A stretch of DNA of 12,481 nt, taken from positions 1 through 12,481 of the forward strand of contig NZ_DAIRTR010000091.1 of assembly GCF_036803785.1 (NCBI RefSeq), in the 5' to 3' direction. The position numbers were made by a program, and so were the translations under genes. The stretch is from Pelomicrobium sp036803785. Its GTDB lineage: Bacteria > Pseudomonadota > Gammaproteobacteria > Burkholderiales > UBA6910. Position 1 is the stretch's first letter. Each line of letters begins with the position of its first letter. Below the pieces are notes generated by a model. It worked only from the letters and a program-made list of their open reading frames with translations, was not told the origin of the DNA and made no database searches. This document shows, in pieces, positions 1 to 6,211 of this stretch.

Positions 1-671
1 GCGCGGTGATCGTGCAGAACCCCGACGATGCAGCAGCCGTCCGCCGGCTGGGGGTGACGCCGGAACGCATCCGGCTCATTTCGGGGGCCGGGGTGGATGG
101 GGAACTTTTTTCGCCCCGCCCCGAGCCGGATGGAGCGCCGGTGGTAATGCTGGCCTCGCGGCTTTTGTGGGACAAGGGGGTCGGCGAATTCGTCGAGGCG
201 GCGCGGCGGCTTGCGGGCCGGGGACGCTTCGTGCTGGTGGGTGCGCCGGACCCCGACAACCCGGCGAGCGTGTCGGAGGCCGACTTGCGCGGCTGGGTTT
301 CCGAAGGCGTGGTGGAGTGGTGGGGTGCGCGGGAGGACATGCCCGCTGTGCTCAATCAAGCGCACATCGTCTGCCTGCCTTCGTATCGTGAGGGACTGCC
401 CAAGGTGCTCTTGGAGGCCATGGCCTGCGGGCGGCCGGTGATCGCGACCGATGCGCCGGGCTGCCGGGACTGTGTGCGGGATGGCGACAACGGCCTGCTG
501 GTGCCGATCAGGGATGCCGGGGCACTGGCCGGGGCCATTGCGCGGCTGCTCGATGACCCGGCCTTGCGCCGGCGCATGGGCGAGCGCGGGCGCGAGCGGG
601 CGGTCGAGGAATTCAGCCAGGAGCGGGTGATCGCGGCGACGCTGGCGGTGTATCGCGAGGCGCTGGCATGA
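1..671 (+). CDS. Glycosyltransferase family 4 (GT-B), 5'-truncated by window edge
   Basis: This is the C-terminal part of a retaining GT-B glycosyltransferase (glycosyl transferases group 1), probably adding a sugar to a lipid-linked or LPS-type glycan at the cytoplasmic membrane face. The frame is open to the left edge. The GTG at position 6 is not the true start, because the residues after it (VIVQNP) match the internal linker before the second Rossmann domain. Counting from that codon, the family motifs seen are GVDGELF (about residues 29-35), the acceptor-side ASRLLWDKG segment (50-58), and the nucleotide-sugar EX7E motif, Glu129 to Glu137 in EGLPKVLLE. After it come ACGRPVIATDAPG and DGDNGLLV. 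About 220 residues are present of a usual 360-400. The stop overlaps the next start (ATGA at 668), so it is translationally coupled to the SDR gene. Donor and acceptor cannot be told. Confidence 0.93.
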   Translation, partial: AVIVQNPDDAAAVRRLGVTPERIRLISGAGVDGELFSPRPEPDGAPVVMLASRLLWDKGVGEFVEAARRLAGRGRFVLVGAPDPDNPASVSEADLRGWVSEGVVEWWGAREDMPAVLNQAHIVCLPSYREGLPKVLLEAMACGRPVIATDAPGCRDCVRDGDNGLLVPIRDAGALAGAIARLLDDPALRRRMGERGRERAVEEFSQERVIAATLAVYREALA

Positions 672-1564
672 CGGTGCTCATCACCGGCGCTTCCGGCTTC
701 ATCGGCCGGCGGCTGATCCAGCCGGGGGATCGGGCGCTGGTGCGGCGGCCGGCGGGGTTGCCGAACGAGTTGATCGGCGACCTGCTCGACCCAGCCTGTC
801 TCGCCCGCGCCTGTGAGGGGGTGAAGACGGTATTCCACTGCGCGGGGCTGGCCGAGGCTTCGCGGGGGTCGGATGCGGCGGCGCATTGGCGCAGCAATTA
901 CGAGGGCACACGCAATCTGGTGAATGCCGCGGGCGAGGCGGGAGTCAGGCGCTTCGTATTCTTCTCCAGCGTGAAGGCCATGGCCGAGCCGGATGAACGG
1001 TGCGTGGACGAGGACTGGCCAGGCGAGCCGGAGACGCCTTATGGCCAGTCCAAGCGTGCGGGCGAGGAAGCGGTGCTGGAGGCCGGGGCAAGATATGGCA
1101 TGCACGTGGTGAATCTGCGGCTGGCGATGGTCTATGGCCGGGGCAGTCGGGGCAACTTGTGGAAGATGGCGCAGGCGATTCGGAAAGGCTGGTTCCCGGG
1201 TCTGCCCGAGACGGGCAATCGGCGCTCGCTCGTGCATGTGCAGGACGTGGTCGAGGCGGCGCGCCTCGCCGCGCAGCGCGCGGAGGCGAACGGACGCGCT
1301 TACATCATCGCTGATCCGCGCCCGTATTCGACGCATGAGATCGAGGCGGCGCTGCGGGGGCTGCTAGGGGTGCCGGCGCGCTGGCGCGTTCCGGCCGGTG
1401 CGCTGCGCATGGCCGCCCGGCTGCATCCGCGCCTTGGGGAGATTGTCCGACGGCTCACGGGCTCGGCCTGTTATTCTCCGGCCCGCATCGAGCGGGAACT
1501 CGGCTGGCGGGCGCGGGTAGGGCTGGAGGAGGGGCTGCGGGAGATGCTGGGCGCGGCCGGGTGA
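668..1564 (+). CDS. NAD-dependent epimerase/dehydratase (extended SDR), likely UDP-sugar 4-epimerase or 4-ketoreductase
   Basis: A 298-residue extended short-chain dehydrogenase/reductase acting on a nucleotide sugar in the cytosol. The NAD(P)-binding motif GASGFIG lies at residues 7-13. The catalytic set is complete: Ser100/Ser101 in FFSSV, and Tyr125 with Lys129 in YGQSK. The C-terminal half contains LVHVQDVVEA, a usual substrate-domain stretch. The ATG overlaps the preceding GT4 stop, and the PglC-like transferase begins 4 nt after this stop, so the three are one operon. Because a WbpM-type 4,6-dehydratase is encoded nearby, I infer that it may reduce the 4-keto-6-deoxy-HexNAc product to UDP-QuiNAc or UDP-FucNAc, as the WbpV and WreQ reductases do next to their initiating transferases. 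A plain UDP-Glc(NAc) 4-epimerase remains possible; the motifs do not separate the two. Confidence 0.9.
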   Translation: MTVLITGASGFIGRRLIQPGDRALVRRPAGLPNELIGDLLDPACLARACEGVKTVFHCAGLAEASRGSDAAAHWRSNYEGTRNLVNAAGEAGVRRFVFFSSVKAMAEPDERCVDEDWPGEPETPYGQSKRAGEEAVLEAGARYGMHVVNLRLAMVYGRGSRGNLWKMAQAIRKGWFPGLPETGNRRSLVHVQDVVEAARLAAQRAEANGRAYIIADPRPYSTHEIEAALRGLLGVPARWRVPAGALRMAARLHPRLGEIVRRLTGSACYSPARIERELGWRARVGLEEGLREMLGAAG

Positions 1565-1568
1565 GCCG

Positions 1569-2126
1569 ATGAAAGGGCAGCGTGCGCTGGATCTTTCGTT
1601 GGCGCTTCTTGGCCTGGCGGTCACGGCGCCGCTCTTCGTCGCCCTGCTCTTCGCCGGGTTTTTCGATACGGGCTCGCCGCTCTTCATCCAGGAGCGTGTG
1701 GGCAGGAACCGTGTGCCCTTCCGCCTCGTGAAGTTCCGCACCATGCGGCCGGGTACGCCCTCGGTGGGCACGCATCTCGCCGATCCTGCCGCAGTGACTC
1801 GTTGGGGAGCATTTTTACGGCGCACCAAGCTCGACGAGCTGCCGCAGCTGTGGAACGTTTTGAAGGGCGAGATGAGCCTGGTGGGGCCCCGTCCCTGTCT
1901 TCCCAACCAGACGGAGCTCATCGCCGAACGGGAGAGGCGGGGGGTGTTCGCCGCGCGTCCGGGCATCACGGGGTTGGCACAGATCCGCGGCATCGACATG
2001 TCCGACCCGGTGCGGCTCGCCGAGGTAGACGCGGAGATGCTGCGTTCCCTCGATCTCGCGCATTATTTTCGTTATCTCACCGCCACAGTGCTTGGTCATG
2101 GCCGCGGAGATCGGCTCAGGACCTGA
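1569..2126 (+). CDS. Undecaprenyl-phosphate sugar-1-phosphate transferase (PglC-like, initiating PGT)
   Basis: A 185-residue monotopic phosphoglycosyl transferase of the bacterial sugar transferase family. It moves a sugar-1-phosphate from a UDP-sugar to undecaprenyl phosphate, the first membrane step of glycan assembly. The short form is seen: an N-terminal hydrophobic re-entrant helix (about residues 9-31), then QERVGRN (41-47), FRLVKFRTM (51-59), the catalytic Asp89-Glu90 dyad in KLDELPQLWNV, the SLVGPRP motif (103-109) and RPGITGLAQIRG. It lacks the long N-terminal four-helix region of WbaP/WcaJ-type enzymes, so its size fits PglC, WbpL-independent short forms and WreU. Its sugar is probably made by the adjacent SDR and the dehydratase at 3056; QuiNAc-1-P or FucNAc-1-P is inferred, not shown. 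No ribosome-binding site stands out, and coupling to the previous stop is likely. The C-terminus after residue 170 diverges from the family. Confidence 0.93.
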   Translation: MKGQRALDLSLALLGLAVTAPLFVALLFAGFFDTGSPLFIQERVGRNRVPFRLVKFRTMRPGTPSVGTHLADPAAVTRWGAFLRRTKLDELPQLWNVLKGEMSLVGPRPCLPNQTELIAERERRGVFAARPGITGLAQIRGIDMSDPVRLAEVDAEMLRSLDLAHYFRYLTATVLGHGRGDRLRT

Positions 2127-2155
2127 AGGGTCAGTTGATGTATGCTGCATACACC

Positions 2156-2495
2156 ATGAGTATTCTATCGTTTGTCTGGTTCGCTCTGGCCGAGCAGGAT
2201 ATTGATCAAGCGCGTGACTCTCGCGCTGCCGGCCTTCATGAATAGGGCTTGCTCTGCTACCCAGCAAGCGGAAGAGAAAGTCATCAAGGCGTTACATCTT
2301 TTTTTCGTCAGGAGGTCCGGGAGCAGGTTATTTTGCAAACTCCTGACGGAGTTGTCCTTCACGGCGTCGGCCGATTTCGTCGAGGGAGCCAAGGTTCTCG
2401 ACGATTTCTACATCGTGACCCGATACGCCAACGGATATCTGACAGGTGCTCCGCTCGAGCACCACGGCACTATTCAGTATTCGTATCATTCGTAA
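2156..2495 (+). pseudogene. Decayed HEPN-domain protein gene (frameshifted)
   Basis: A relic of a HEPN-domain protein (pfam HEPN type, usually partnered with a minimal nucleotidyltransferase). The reading frame jumps at least three times. From the ATG at 2156 the first frame gives WFALAEQDIDQAR and ends at a TAG at 2243. The next frame reads ATQQAEEKVIKALHLFF, the helix that carries the AQQAAEKALKAL signature in intact members. A short stretch back in the first frame gives RQEVREQVI. The second frame then gives LLTEL, VEGAKVLDDFYI and TRYANGYLTGAPLEHHG, matching the family's LDnfYIPTRYaNg...GAP ending. The stop is TAA at 2493. Members usually run about 125-135 residues, so the relic spans nearly the full gene apart from the last helix. 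No nucleotidyltransferase relic is visible on either side. No product is expected. Confidence 0.75.
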
Positions 2496-2513
2496 GGTGC
2501 GCTTTCGCGCACC
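2496..2513. repeat. REP-like palindrome, copy 1
   Basis: A perfect 7-bp inverted repeat: GGTGCGC, loop TTTC, GCGCACC. The sequence GCGTAGGGG follows, a degraded form of the CCTACG tail seen in other copies. It begins one base after the stop of the HEPN relic. It belongs to the family with arms of GGTGCG(T/C)T type found at six other places in this window. Confidence 0.6.
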
Positions 2514-2539
2514 GCGTAGGGGAAAGTGCTGGGCCGGAC

Positions 2540-2562
2540 GGTGCGCGTCGGCTGCGCGCGCC
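2540..2562. repeat. REP-like palindrome, degraded copy 2
   Basis: GGTGCGCG and CGCGCGCC form 8-bp arms with a single G-T pair around a 7-nt loop. CTGCGGG follows in place of the usual CCTACGG. It is less well preserved than neighbouring copies and was recognised by arm sequence and spacing only. Confidence 0.35.
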
Positions 2563-2585
2563 CTGCGGGTACTGCGCAGATGACG

Positions 2586-2617
2586 ATGCGTTTCGCTTGG
2601 CTCAACGCACCCTATGG
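2586..2617. repeat. REP-like palindrome, copy 3
   Basis: Arms TGCGTT (2587-2592) and AACGCA (2604-2609) enclose TCGCTTGGCTC, and the copy ends in CCCTATGG. It aligns closely with copy 4, sharing TGCGTTTCGC and GGCTCAACGCACCCTA. Confidence 0.6.
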
Positions 2618-2720
2618 CCTCTCCATCGACGGCTCCCGCCGAGACAGTGGGCCCTAGGCCGCGCCTGGGCGCACCGTATCGGGGAGCGCGCCGGCCGGGG
2701 AGCTTCAACCCTCCTTCGTC

Positions 2721-2755
2721 GGTGCGTTTCGCCCATGGCTCAACGCACCCTACGG
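2721..2755. repeat. REP-like palindrome, copy 4 (best-preserved long form)
   Basis: Perfect 8-bp arms GGTGCGTT (2721-2728) and AACGCACC (2742-2749) with a 13-nt loop, followed by the CTACGG tail. This is the clearest long-loop copy in the window and defines the family together with the copies at 11652 and 11685. Confidence 0.65.
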
Positions 2756-2756
2756 T

Positions 2757-3055
2757 GTTGGAAAGATGCGGTTAGGTGCGATAATCCGGTCACCGGATGC
2801 GGGCCTCGTCTGGGTTGCTGCCGGATGCGTTTCTTCCACAGGCCACGGGACGCTGACAGTTGCGCCGGCCACTCCGGTCATTGGCCGTGCCTTGCGTGTA
2901 CTGAATAAGCCAGGGGAAATTCGGTTGCAGCGGATGGTTCGTCAAACGTTTACCGCGAACGGGATCGTGGTACCCTATGGCGCCGTTGGGTGGGACGACG
3001 TTCGGGACGCGCTGCCTGCGGGCACAGCCATCACGGACCCACCGCGTAGAAGCCG
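2757..3055. other. Non-coding stretch before the dehydratase gene
   Basis: About 300 nt with no convincing gene. It holds a small palindrome, ATCCGG-TCA-CCGGAT, at 2784-2798. An open frame from 2766 to 3059 resembles no family I recognise and overlaps the next start by 4 nt; I treat it as chance in GC-rich DNA. A promoter for the dehydratase gene should lie here or further upstream, but I see no persuasive -35/-10 pair. Confidence 0.45.
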
Positions 3056-4954
3056 ATGATCAACAACCCGAAGACCGCTCTAGCGTTCGCCCATGACGTA
3101 GTAGCCTGCGGCGTGGCTTGGGTATTGGCCTACCTCCTCAGGCTCAACCTGGATTACACCGATCCCTTCTTCTTCGGTGCGTGGAAGACGCTGCCTTGGG
3201 TAATCCCGACCCAGGCGACCGTGTTCCTGGCCTTCGGCCTCTACCGCGGGATCTGGCGCTACGCGAGCCTGCCGGATCTCAAGCGCATCGTGCTCGCGGC
3301 AGCCGTGGCCACCATGGCGAGCGCGCTGCTGCTCAAGCTCCTGCCAGTACCCGGGACTGTCCCCCGTTCAGTTTTCATTCTCGATCCGATCCTGCTCGTC
3401 ATGCTGATGGGGGGAAGCAGGCTCGCCTACCGCACGTGGAAGGAGCGGCGGCTCTTGAGCCTGCACGCCCTCGAGGCCCAGCCCGTGTTGGTGCTGGGGG
3501 CGGGCGATGCGGGTGCGAGCCTGGCCAAGGCCCTCGCGCGGAGCAGCGAGTGGCGGGTGGTGGGGTTCCTGGACGACGATTCGGGCAAGCACGGGCGGCA
3601 AGTGCACGGGCTGCCCGTGCTCGGACCCATCGACGCCCTGCCGCGCCACGCTGCCCGCTACGACGTCAAGCACGCGATCGTGGCGCTCCCTTCCGCCTCC
3701 CACGCGGTGCGGCGCCGAGCGGTGGAGGTGGCCACCCGGGCGGGGTTGCGGGCTCTGACGGTGCCTTCTTTCGATGACCTGGTGAGCGGGCGCGTCAGCG
3801 TCTCCTCCATCCGCCAAGTGGAGCTGGACGACCTGCTGGGGCGGGACCCGGTCATGTTGGACACGGCCGGACTGCGGGAGTGGCTGAGCGGGCGAACCGT
3901 GCTGGTGACCGGCGCGGGTGGCTCCATCGGCGCCGAGCTGTGCCGCCAGATCGCCCGTTTTGCCCCAGCCAGACTCATCATGCTGGAATTGAACGAATTC
4001 GCCCTCTACCGCATGGAGCAGGAGTTCGCCGAGCAATTCAAAACCTTGCCCGTCGCGTGCCTCATCGGAGATGTCAAAAACCGCCTGCGCATGGAGCAGG
4101 TCCTCGACGAGTACCGCCCGGACGTGGTGTTTCACGCCGCCGCATACAAGCACGTACCCCTCATGGAGGAGGAAAACGCCTGGGAGGCAGTGCAGAATAA
4201 CGTCCTGGGTACCCTGGTGATGGCCGAGGCGTGCCGGGACCGAGGGATCGGCAAGTTCGTCTTCGTCTCCACCGACAAGGCCGTGAACCCGGTCAACGTG
4301 ATGGGAGCGACCAAGCGCCTCGCCGAGATGGTGTGCCAGGCGCTGCAGAGGCCCTCGTCCCCGAGCCCGGTCCACCCGGGGCAGGGAAAGAAAAGCGCGA
4401 CCCAGTTCATCATGGTCCGGTTCGGCAACGTGCTGGGCAGCGCGGGAAGCGTCATCCCCAAGTTCAAGGAACAGATCGCCCGAGGCGGGCCGGTGACGGT
4501 CACCCACCCGGAGATCACCCGCTACTTCATGTCGATCCCCGAGGCGTGCCAGCTCGTGCTGCAAGCGGGTCTGATGGGCAAGGGCGGCGAGATCTTCGTC
4601 ATGGACATGGGCGAGCCGGTCAAGATCGTGGACCTCGCTCGAGACCTCATCCGTCTGTCCGGCTTTTCCGAAAACGAGATCAAGATCGAGTTCACAGGGT
4701 TGCGGCCCGGGGAGAAGCTCTACGAAGAGCCCCTGGCCGATGGCGAAACGACGCTGCCCACGCCTCACCCCAAGCTGCGCATCGCCCGGGCCCGCAACGT
4801 GGATCCCGGCTGGCTCGACGAGCTGCGGGTATGGCTCATGATCCCCCCCGTCACCCCGGAGAAGCTGCGCTCGGAGCTCGCCCGCTGGGTGCCAGAGTAC
4901 CGGCCCAACGGGGGCACGGCGAGCGGCGTGGCGGTGAACCGCATGCTCGCGTAA
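3056..4954 (+). CDS. Membrane-bound nucleotide-sugar 4,6-dehydratase (WbpM/PglF/CapD family)
   Basis: A 632-residue polysaccharide biosynthesis protein that converts a UDP-HexNAc, usually UDP-GlcNAc, to the 4-keto-6-deoxy sugar. About four membrane segments occupy residues 8-125. A first Rossmann-like domain follows, with LGAGDAGASL near 147-156. The catalytic SDR domain has GAGGSIG at 286-292, and VSTDKA (404-409) with MGATK (416-420), where Met replaces the usual catalytic Tyr as is normal in this subfamily. Also seen are VRFGNVLGSAGSVIP, EITRYFMSIPEA and TGLRPGEKLYEE. Length fits the long WbpM-type enzymes. Residues about 431-449 form a Pro/Ser/Gly/Lys-rich loop longer than usual. The ATG at 3056 gives a normal N-terminus, with only a weak GTAGAAG ribosome-binding site. 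It probably feeds the SDR and PglC-like transferase upstream. QuiNAc or FucNAc as the final sugar is inferred. Confidence 0.95.
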   Translation: MINNPKTALAFAHDVVACGVAWVLAYLLRLNLDYTDPFFFGAWKTLPWVIPTQATVFLAFGLYRGIWRYASLPDLKRIVLAAAVATMASALLLKLLPVPGTVPRSVFILDPILLVMLMGGSRLAYRTWKERRLLSLHALEAQPVLVLGAGDAGASLAKALARSSEWRVVGFLDDDSGKHGRQVHGLPVLGPIDALPRHAARYDVKHAIVALPSASHAVRRRAVEVATRAGLRALTVPSFDDLVSGRVSVSSIRQVELDDLLGRDPVMLDTAGLREWLSGRTVLVTGAGGSIGAELCRQIARFAPARLIMLELNEFALYRMEQEFAEQFKTLPVACLIGDVKNRLRMEQVLDEYRPDVVFHAAAYKHVPLMEEENAWEAVQNNVLGTLVMAEACRDRGIGKFVFVSTDKAVNPVNVMGATKRLAEMVCQALQRPSSPSPVHPGQGKKSATQFIMVRFGNVLGSAGSVIPKFKEQIARGGPVTVTHPEITRYFMSIPEACQLVLQAGLMGKGGEIFVMDMGEPVKIVDLARDLIRLSGFSENEIKIEFTGLRPGEKLYEEPLADGETTLPTPHPKLRIARARNVDPGWLDELRVWLMIPPVTPEKLRSELARWVPEYRPNGGTASGVAVNRMLA

Positions 4955-4993
4955 CAAAGGCCGGCGCCCTCTCCTGTACTTTCCGTTTGCTTG

Positions 4994-5021
4994 TACCGTG
5001 GCGACAAAAGTCGAAACGGTA
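4994..5021 (+). terminator. Hairpin after the dehydratase gene, possible terminator
   Basis: TACCGT and ACGGTA (4994-4999 and 5016-5021), then CGAC and GTCG, form a two-part stem with one GG/AA internal mismatch and an AAAA loop. It starts 39 nt after the dehydratase stop. No T-run follows, so intrinsic termination is doubtful; it may be a transcript-end or processing hairpin. Confidence 0.4.
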
Positions 5022-5024
5022 CCG

Positions 5025-5039
5025 GCGACGAGGCGTCGC
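5025..5039. repeat. Second short palindrome, adjacent to the previous hairpin
   Basis: GCGACG and CGTCGC are perfect 6-bp arms around AGG. They lie 3 nt after the hairpin at 4994-5021, giving two tandem stem-loops between the dehydratase gene and the MNT/HEPN module. Confidence 0.4.
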
Positions 5040-5077
5040 GTTTGCCGTCTGAGACAAGACGCAATTTACCAACGTGT

Positions 5078-5105
5078 CTGGGACAAGCCATTGGCGGTCT
5101 ATAAT
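5078..5105 (+). promoter_or_regulatory. Probable promoter of the MNT/HEPN module
   Basis: A perfect -10 box, TATAAT, lies at 5100-5105, within an AT-rich stretch unusual for this window. The -35 is weak: CTGGGA at 5078-5083 with a 16-nt spacer. A start of transcription near 5112 would give a leader of about 30 nt before the ATG at 5143. Confidence 0.5.
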
Positions 5106-5142
5106 ATTTTGAATTTCCCCGTTTGCCCCGGGCCTCTGAGGT

Positions 5143-5583
5143 ATGTCTAACGCTAAACCCGTTCTCCAATATCGAGGTATAGACCTTGAAACCCTGAAGG
5201 CGTGCATCGCCCAGGCGCTGTCACCCTTTCCAGAAGTGCGCGCAGTTTACCTTTTCGGTTCCGCCGCTACCGGCCACTCTAGAACGGACAGCGACCTAGA
5301 CCTCGGTGTAGTGACCCGTCATCCTCTTGGAAAGGGCAAACTCGACCTCTTGACCGCACTTGCGGCACAGGGACTGGATCGCGTCGATCGCGTCCTGTTA
5401 GACGAAGCGGACGTGGTATTGCGCTACGAGGTCGTGCGCCCCAACAGCCTGGTTTACGCAAGGCACGATTTCGATCACGGCGCCTTTTTCTCCAAAGCGG
5501 TCCGCGAGTATTTCGACTTGATGCCTCATCTACAACGCCAACGTGAAGCATTAAAGCGAAGGCTGCTCCATGCTCAGACCTGA
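5143..5583 (+). CDS. MNT-domain nucleotidyltransferase antitoxin (MntA-like)
   Basis: A 146-residue minimal nucleotidyltransferase of the DNA polymerase beta superfamily. In characterised type VII toxin-antitoxin pairs, MntA neutralises its HEPN partner by adding AMP to a tyrosine beside the HEPN active site. The catalytic signature GSX10DXD is complete: Gly39-Ser40 in LFGSAATG, then Asp51 and Asp53 in SDLDLGV. The downstream family stretch DRVDRVLLDEAD and the ending with YFDLMPHLQRQREALKRR are also present. The ATG at 5143 follows GAGG at a very short spacing. Its last 14 nt overlap the start of the HEPN gene, as expected for a toxin-antitoxin operon. The reading frame and active site are intact although the partner gene is damaged. 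The base composition is more AT-rich than that of the dehydratase gene. Function as an antitoxin is inferred from family and context. Confidence 0.88.
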   Translation: MSNAKPVLQYRGIDLETLKACIAQALSPFPEVRAVYLFGSAATGHSRTDSDLDLGVVTRHPLGKGKLDLLTALAAQGLDRVDRVLLDEADVVLRYEVVRPNSLVYARHDFDHGAFFSKAVREYFDLMPHLQRQREALKRRLLHAQT

Positions 5584-5981
5584 AGTCCTTCGCAAACGGA
5601 TTCAGAAGCTCGAGGAATATCTCGCCATTCTGGACCACTACCGACTCCTTGAAGGAGGAATTCCTGCGCGATCCGGAGAAATACGGCAGCGCAGAGCGCT
5701 TTCTTCAGCTCGCCATCGAAACCATCAACGATATGGCAAGCCACGTCATCGCGGAGCATGGACTAGGTGAAGTGAACGCGAGCCGGGTTTACGCTAGGCT
5801 ATTGAGGGAGCACGGTTACATTACCACGGCACTTGAACAGCGATGGATACGGATGATCGGCTTTGGCAACATTCTGGTGCACAACTATCTCGACATAGAT
5901 CGGAACATCGTTTTCGACGTTATCCAAAACGACCTCAACGATTTGCGGGCGCTGCGGGACGTTTTTGTCCAATCTCTCTGA
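5570..5981 (+). pseudogene. HEPN toxin gene (HepT/DUF86-like), frameshifted and missing the catalytic Arg
   Basis: This is the partner of the MNT gene, broken into two frames. The ATG at 5570 opens a frame giving about 25 residues ending LEEYLAILDHYR. The rest of the family protein continues in the +1-shifted frame from about 5646: LKEEFLRDPEKYG, AERFLQLAIETINDMASHVIAE, then GNILVHNYLDID to the TGA at 5979. Joining them restores about 137 residues, the normal length. The break lies in the CGACTCCTTG run at 5642-5651 and fits one extra base. Intact HepT proteins carry the RNase motif RX4HXY. Here the Arg position is Gly (GGC at 5865-5867), while His (5880-5882) and the Tyr that MntA modifies (5886-5888) remain. 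A CGC to GGC change would explain it. A TTG at 5649 could start a 110-residue C-terminal fragment. An active toxin is very unlikely. Confidence 0.85.
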
Positions 5982-6154
5982 TCAATTCGGACAACCGATG
6001 CTCTGGCTGAATACGGGATCGATCAGCGAGCTGCCGCACCATGGCAACCCGCACCCGTCCGTAGCATGCCCGGAGCCGCCATCACTCCATCGCCAATACT
6101 GCCTTGATCCTGCCTGATCGCGCCCCAACGGCCGTCTGCGAGTGGCGTCGAAGC

Positions 6155-6188
6155 GGCGAAAAGTCGCCAATGTGAACAATCCTTGTTC
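6155..6188. promoter_or_regulatory. Two small palindromes upstream of the ligase-like gene
   Basis: GGCGA-AAAG-TCGCC (6155-6168) and GAACAA-TCC-TTGTTC (6174-6188) lie 24-57 nt before the ATG at 6212, in an otherwise unremarkable 230-nt gap. They could be operator sites or leader hairpins. No good promoter boxes are visible with them. Confidence 0.3.
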
Positions 6189-6211
6189 GTTCCTCGAAGG
6201 CGCACCTATAA

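Noticed and set aside
6..671. GTG at position 6 as the true start of the GT4 gene
   Set aside because: The encoded residues start in the middle of the GT-B fold; about 150 N-terminal residues must lie left of the window.
356..1336. Long minus-strand open frame (326 codons) opposite the GT4 and SDR genes
   Set aside because: It is His/Arg/Pro-rich with no recognisable domain, and it mirrors two clearly conserved plus-strand genes; it is a shadow of high GC at third positions.
2496..2756. Repeat cluster as a CRISPR array
   Set aside because: The units are palindromes of varying loop length and spacing, not identical direct repeats with uniform spacers, and no cas gene is near.
2766..3059. Open frame of 97 codons before the dehydratase gene, with a 4-nt overlap
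   Set aside because: The overlap looks operon-like, but the protein has no recognisable family and the stretch lies among repeats. Not enough to call a gene.
3368..4957. Very long minus-strand open frame (529 codons) opposite the dehydratase gene
   Set aside because: Composition is typical of antisense shadows (many His, Asp, Gln, Arg), there are no motifs, and the plus strand encodes an unmistakable WbpM-type enzyme.
4231..5052. Plus-strand open frame of 273 codons overlapping the end of the dehydratase gene
   Set aside because: Arg/Gly/Pro-rich out-of-frame translation of the dehydratase coding sequence; no family features.
5642..5651. Programmed frameshifting to produce the HEPN toxin
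   Set aside because: No slippery heptamer, downstream pseudoknot or stop-coupled signal is visible, and the catalytic Arg is missing as well, so simple decay explains the data better.
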